Assembly: GCF_005845215.1 (NCBI RefSeq)
Contig: NZ_SPHO01000029.1
Coordinates: 1 to 59,522 of the forward strand
Source: Clostridium sp. 1001271st1 H5
GTDB lineage: Bacteria; Bacillota; Clostridia; Lachnospirales; Lachnospiraceae
Direction of reading: 5' to 3'
DNA: 59,522 bases
The translations under genes were made by a program, and so were the position numbers. Shown piece after piece: positions 59,477 through 59,522 of this stretch; position 1 is the first letter of the stretch; the number at the start of each line of letters is the position of its first letter. Below the pieces are notes generated by a model. It had not been told where the DNA came from and made no database searches. It saw nothing but the letters and a program-made list of their open reading frames with translations.

Positions 59477-59522
59477 CTATTAAAAGTCAAGTCTAAAATA
59501 AAAGTTTTGGATGAATTGCAGA

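Larger units (their letters stand above)
57370..59522 (+). mobile_element. Edge of a probable integrative/conjugative element (partial)
   Basis: Beyond yebC the GC content drops and all genes are short accessory types in the same direction: a DUF3846 protein, several small unknown proteins and an ADP-ribosyltransferase-like protein. DUF3846 genes are frequent in conjugative elements of Lachnospiraceae and Ruminococcaceae. No integrase, relaxase or attachment repeat is in view, so the end is not defined and the call rests on gene content and composition. The final 46 bases after 59476 contain no complete gene. Confidence 0.5.

Noticed and set aside
1..59522. tRNA, rRNA or CRISPR arrays
   Set aside because: No cloverleaf, rRNA-like or regularly spaced repeat pattern was seen on reading both strands; a tRNAscan and a repeat search would settle it.

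Overview
The window looks like a chromosomal segment of a spore-forming, Gram-positive Clostridia member, most likely a Lachnospiraceae of the Enterocloster/[Clostridium] clostridioforme type. This is inferred from the sporulation genes spoIIA and spoVA, a T-box leader, a lysine riboswitch, the Rex redox regulator, B. subtilis-type PurF and the moderately GC-rich coding style of the core. No rRNA, tRNA or CRISPR array was seen. Organism assignment is inference; no database was searched.

Left end (1-5064): tail of a surface polysaccharide locus. It holds a broken acyltransferase gene, a 33-codon IS110-family transposase remnant, then the three genes of UDP-N-acetyl-L-fucosamine synthesis (capE/fnlA, capF/fnlB, capG/fnlC types) and a VanZ-like membrane protein. 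Core block 5089-13489: T-box-controlled valS, a BTAD-type regulator with a degenerate GGDEF-like tail, an EamA exporter, folC, a tiny acidic protein and a membrane-anchored TPR protein. Sporulation block 13592-25000: spoIIAA-spoIIAB-sigF, a small membrane protein and spoVAA-AB-AC read rightward, while spoVAE and spoVAD lie 3.7 kb further on, inverted. Between them sits a four-gene operon: a small protein that keeps [FeFe]-hydrogenase H-cluster-like cysteine motifs, plus a TauABC/SsuABC-like ABC transporter. It has its own promoter and a DtxR/IdeR-like box. A class A PBP follows on the minus strand.

Middle (25203-40600): yigZ, an Fe-S aldo/keto reductase, typA, an SSB-like protein, a CobO-like ATPase, then lysine-riboswitch-controlled dapA-dapB, a small lipoprotein, a small membrane protein, and the purine genes purC-purF-purB and purA. 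A truncated DUF11 gene and a LysR regulator lie between purB and purA; the LysR gene carries a 31-bp tandem duplication that rewrites its C-terminus.

Right part (40622-57061): a divergent MarR regulator faces an apparent operon of a DUF819 transporter, a MalY/PatB C-S lyase, an M20 deacylase and an MFS transporter, which together could take up and break down N-acylated cysteine S-conjugates or similar compounds. Then come a small membrane protein and an ABC-F protein on the minus strand, rex, acpS, the NAD(P)HX repair enzyme, alr, a mazF-type toxin with no visible antitoxin, a CNNM/CorC protein, a MATE exporter and yebC.

Right end (57062-59522): composition becomes AT-rich and the genes change to accessory types (DUF3846 protein, small unknowns, an ADP-ribosyltransferase-like protein), which suggests the edge of an integrated conjugative or other mobile element that runs past the window.
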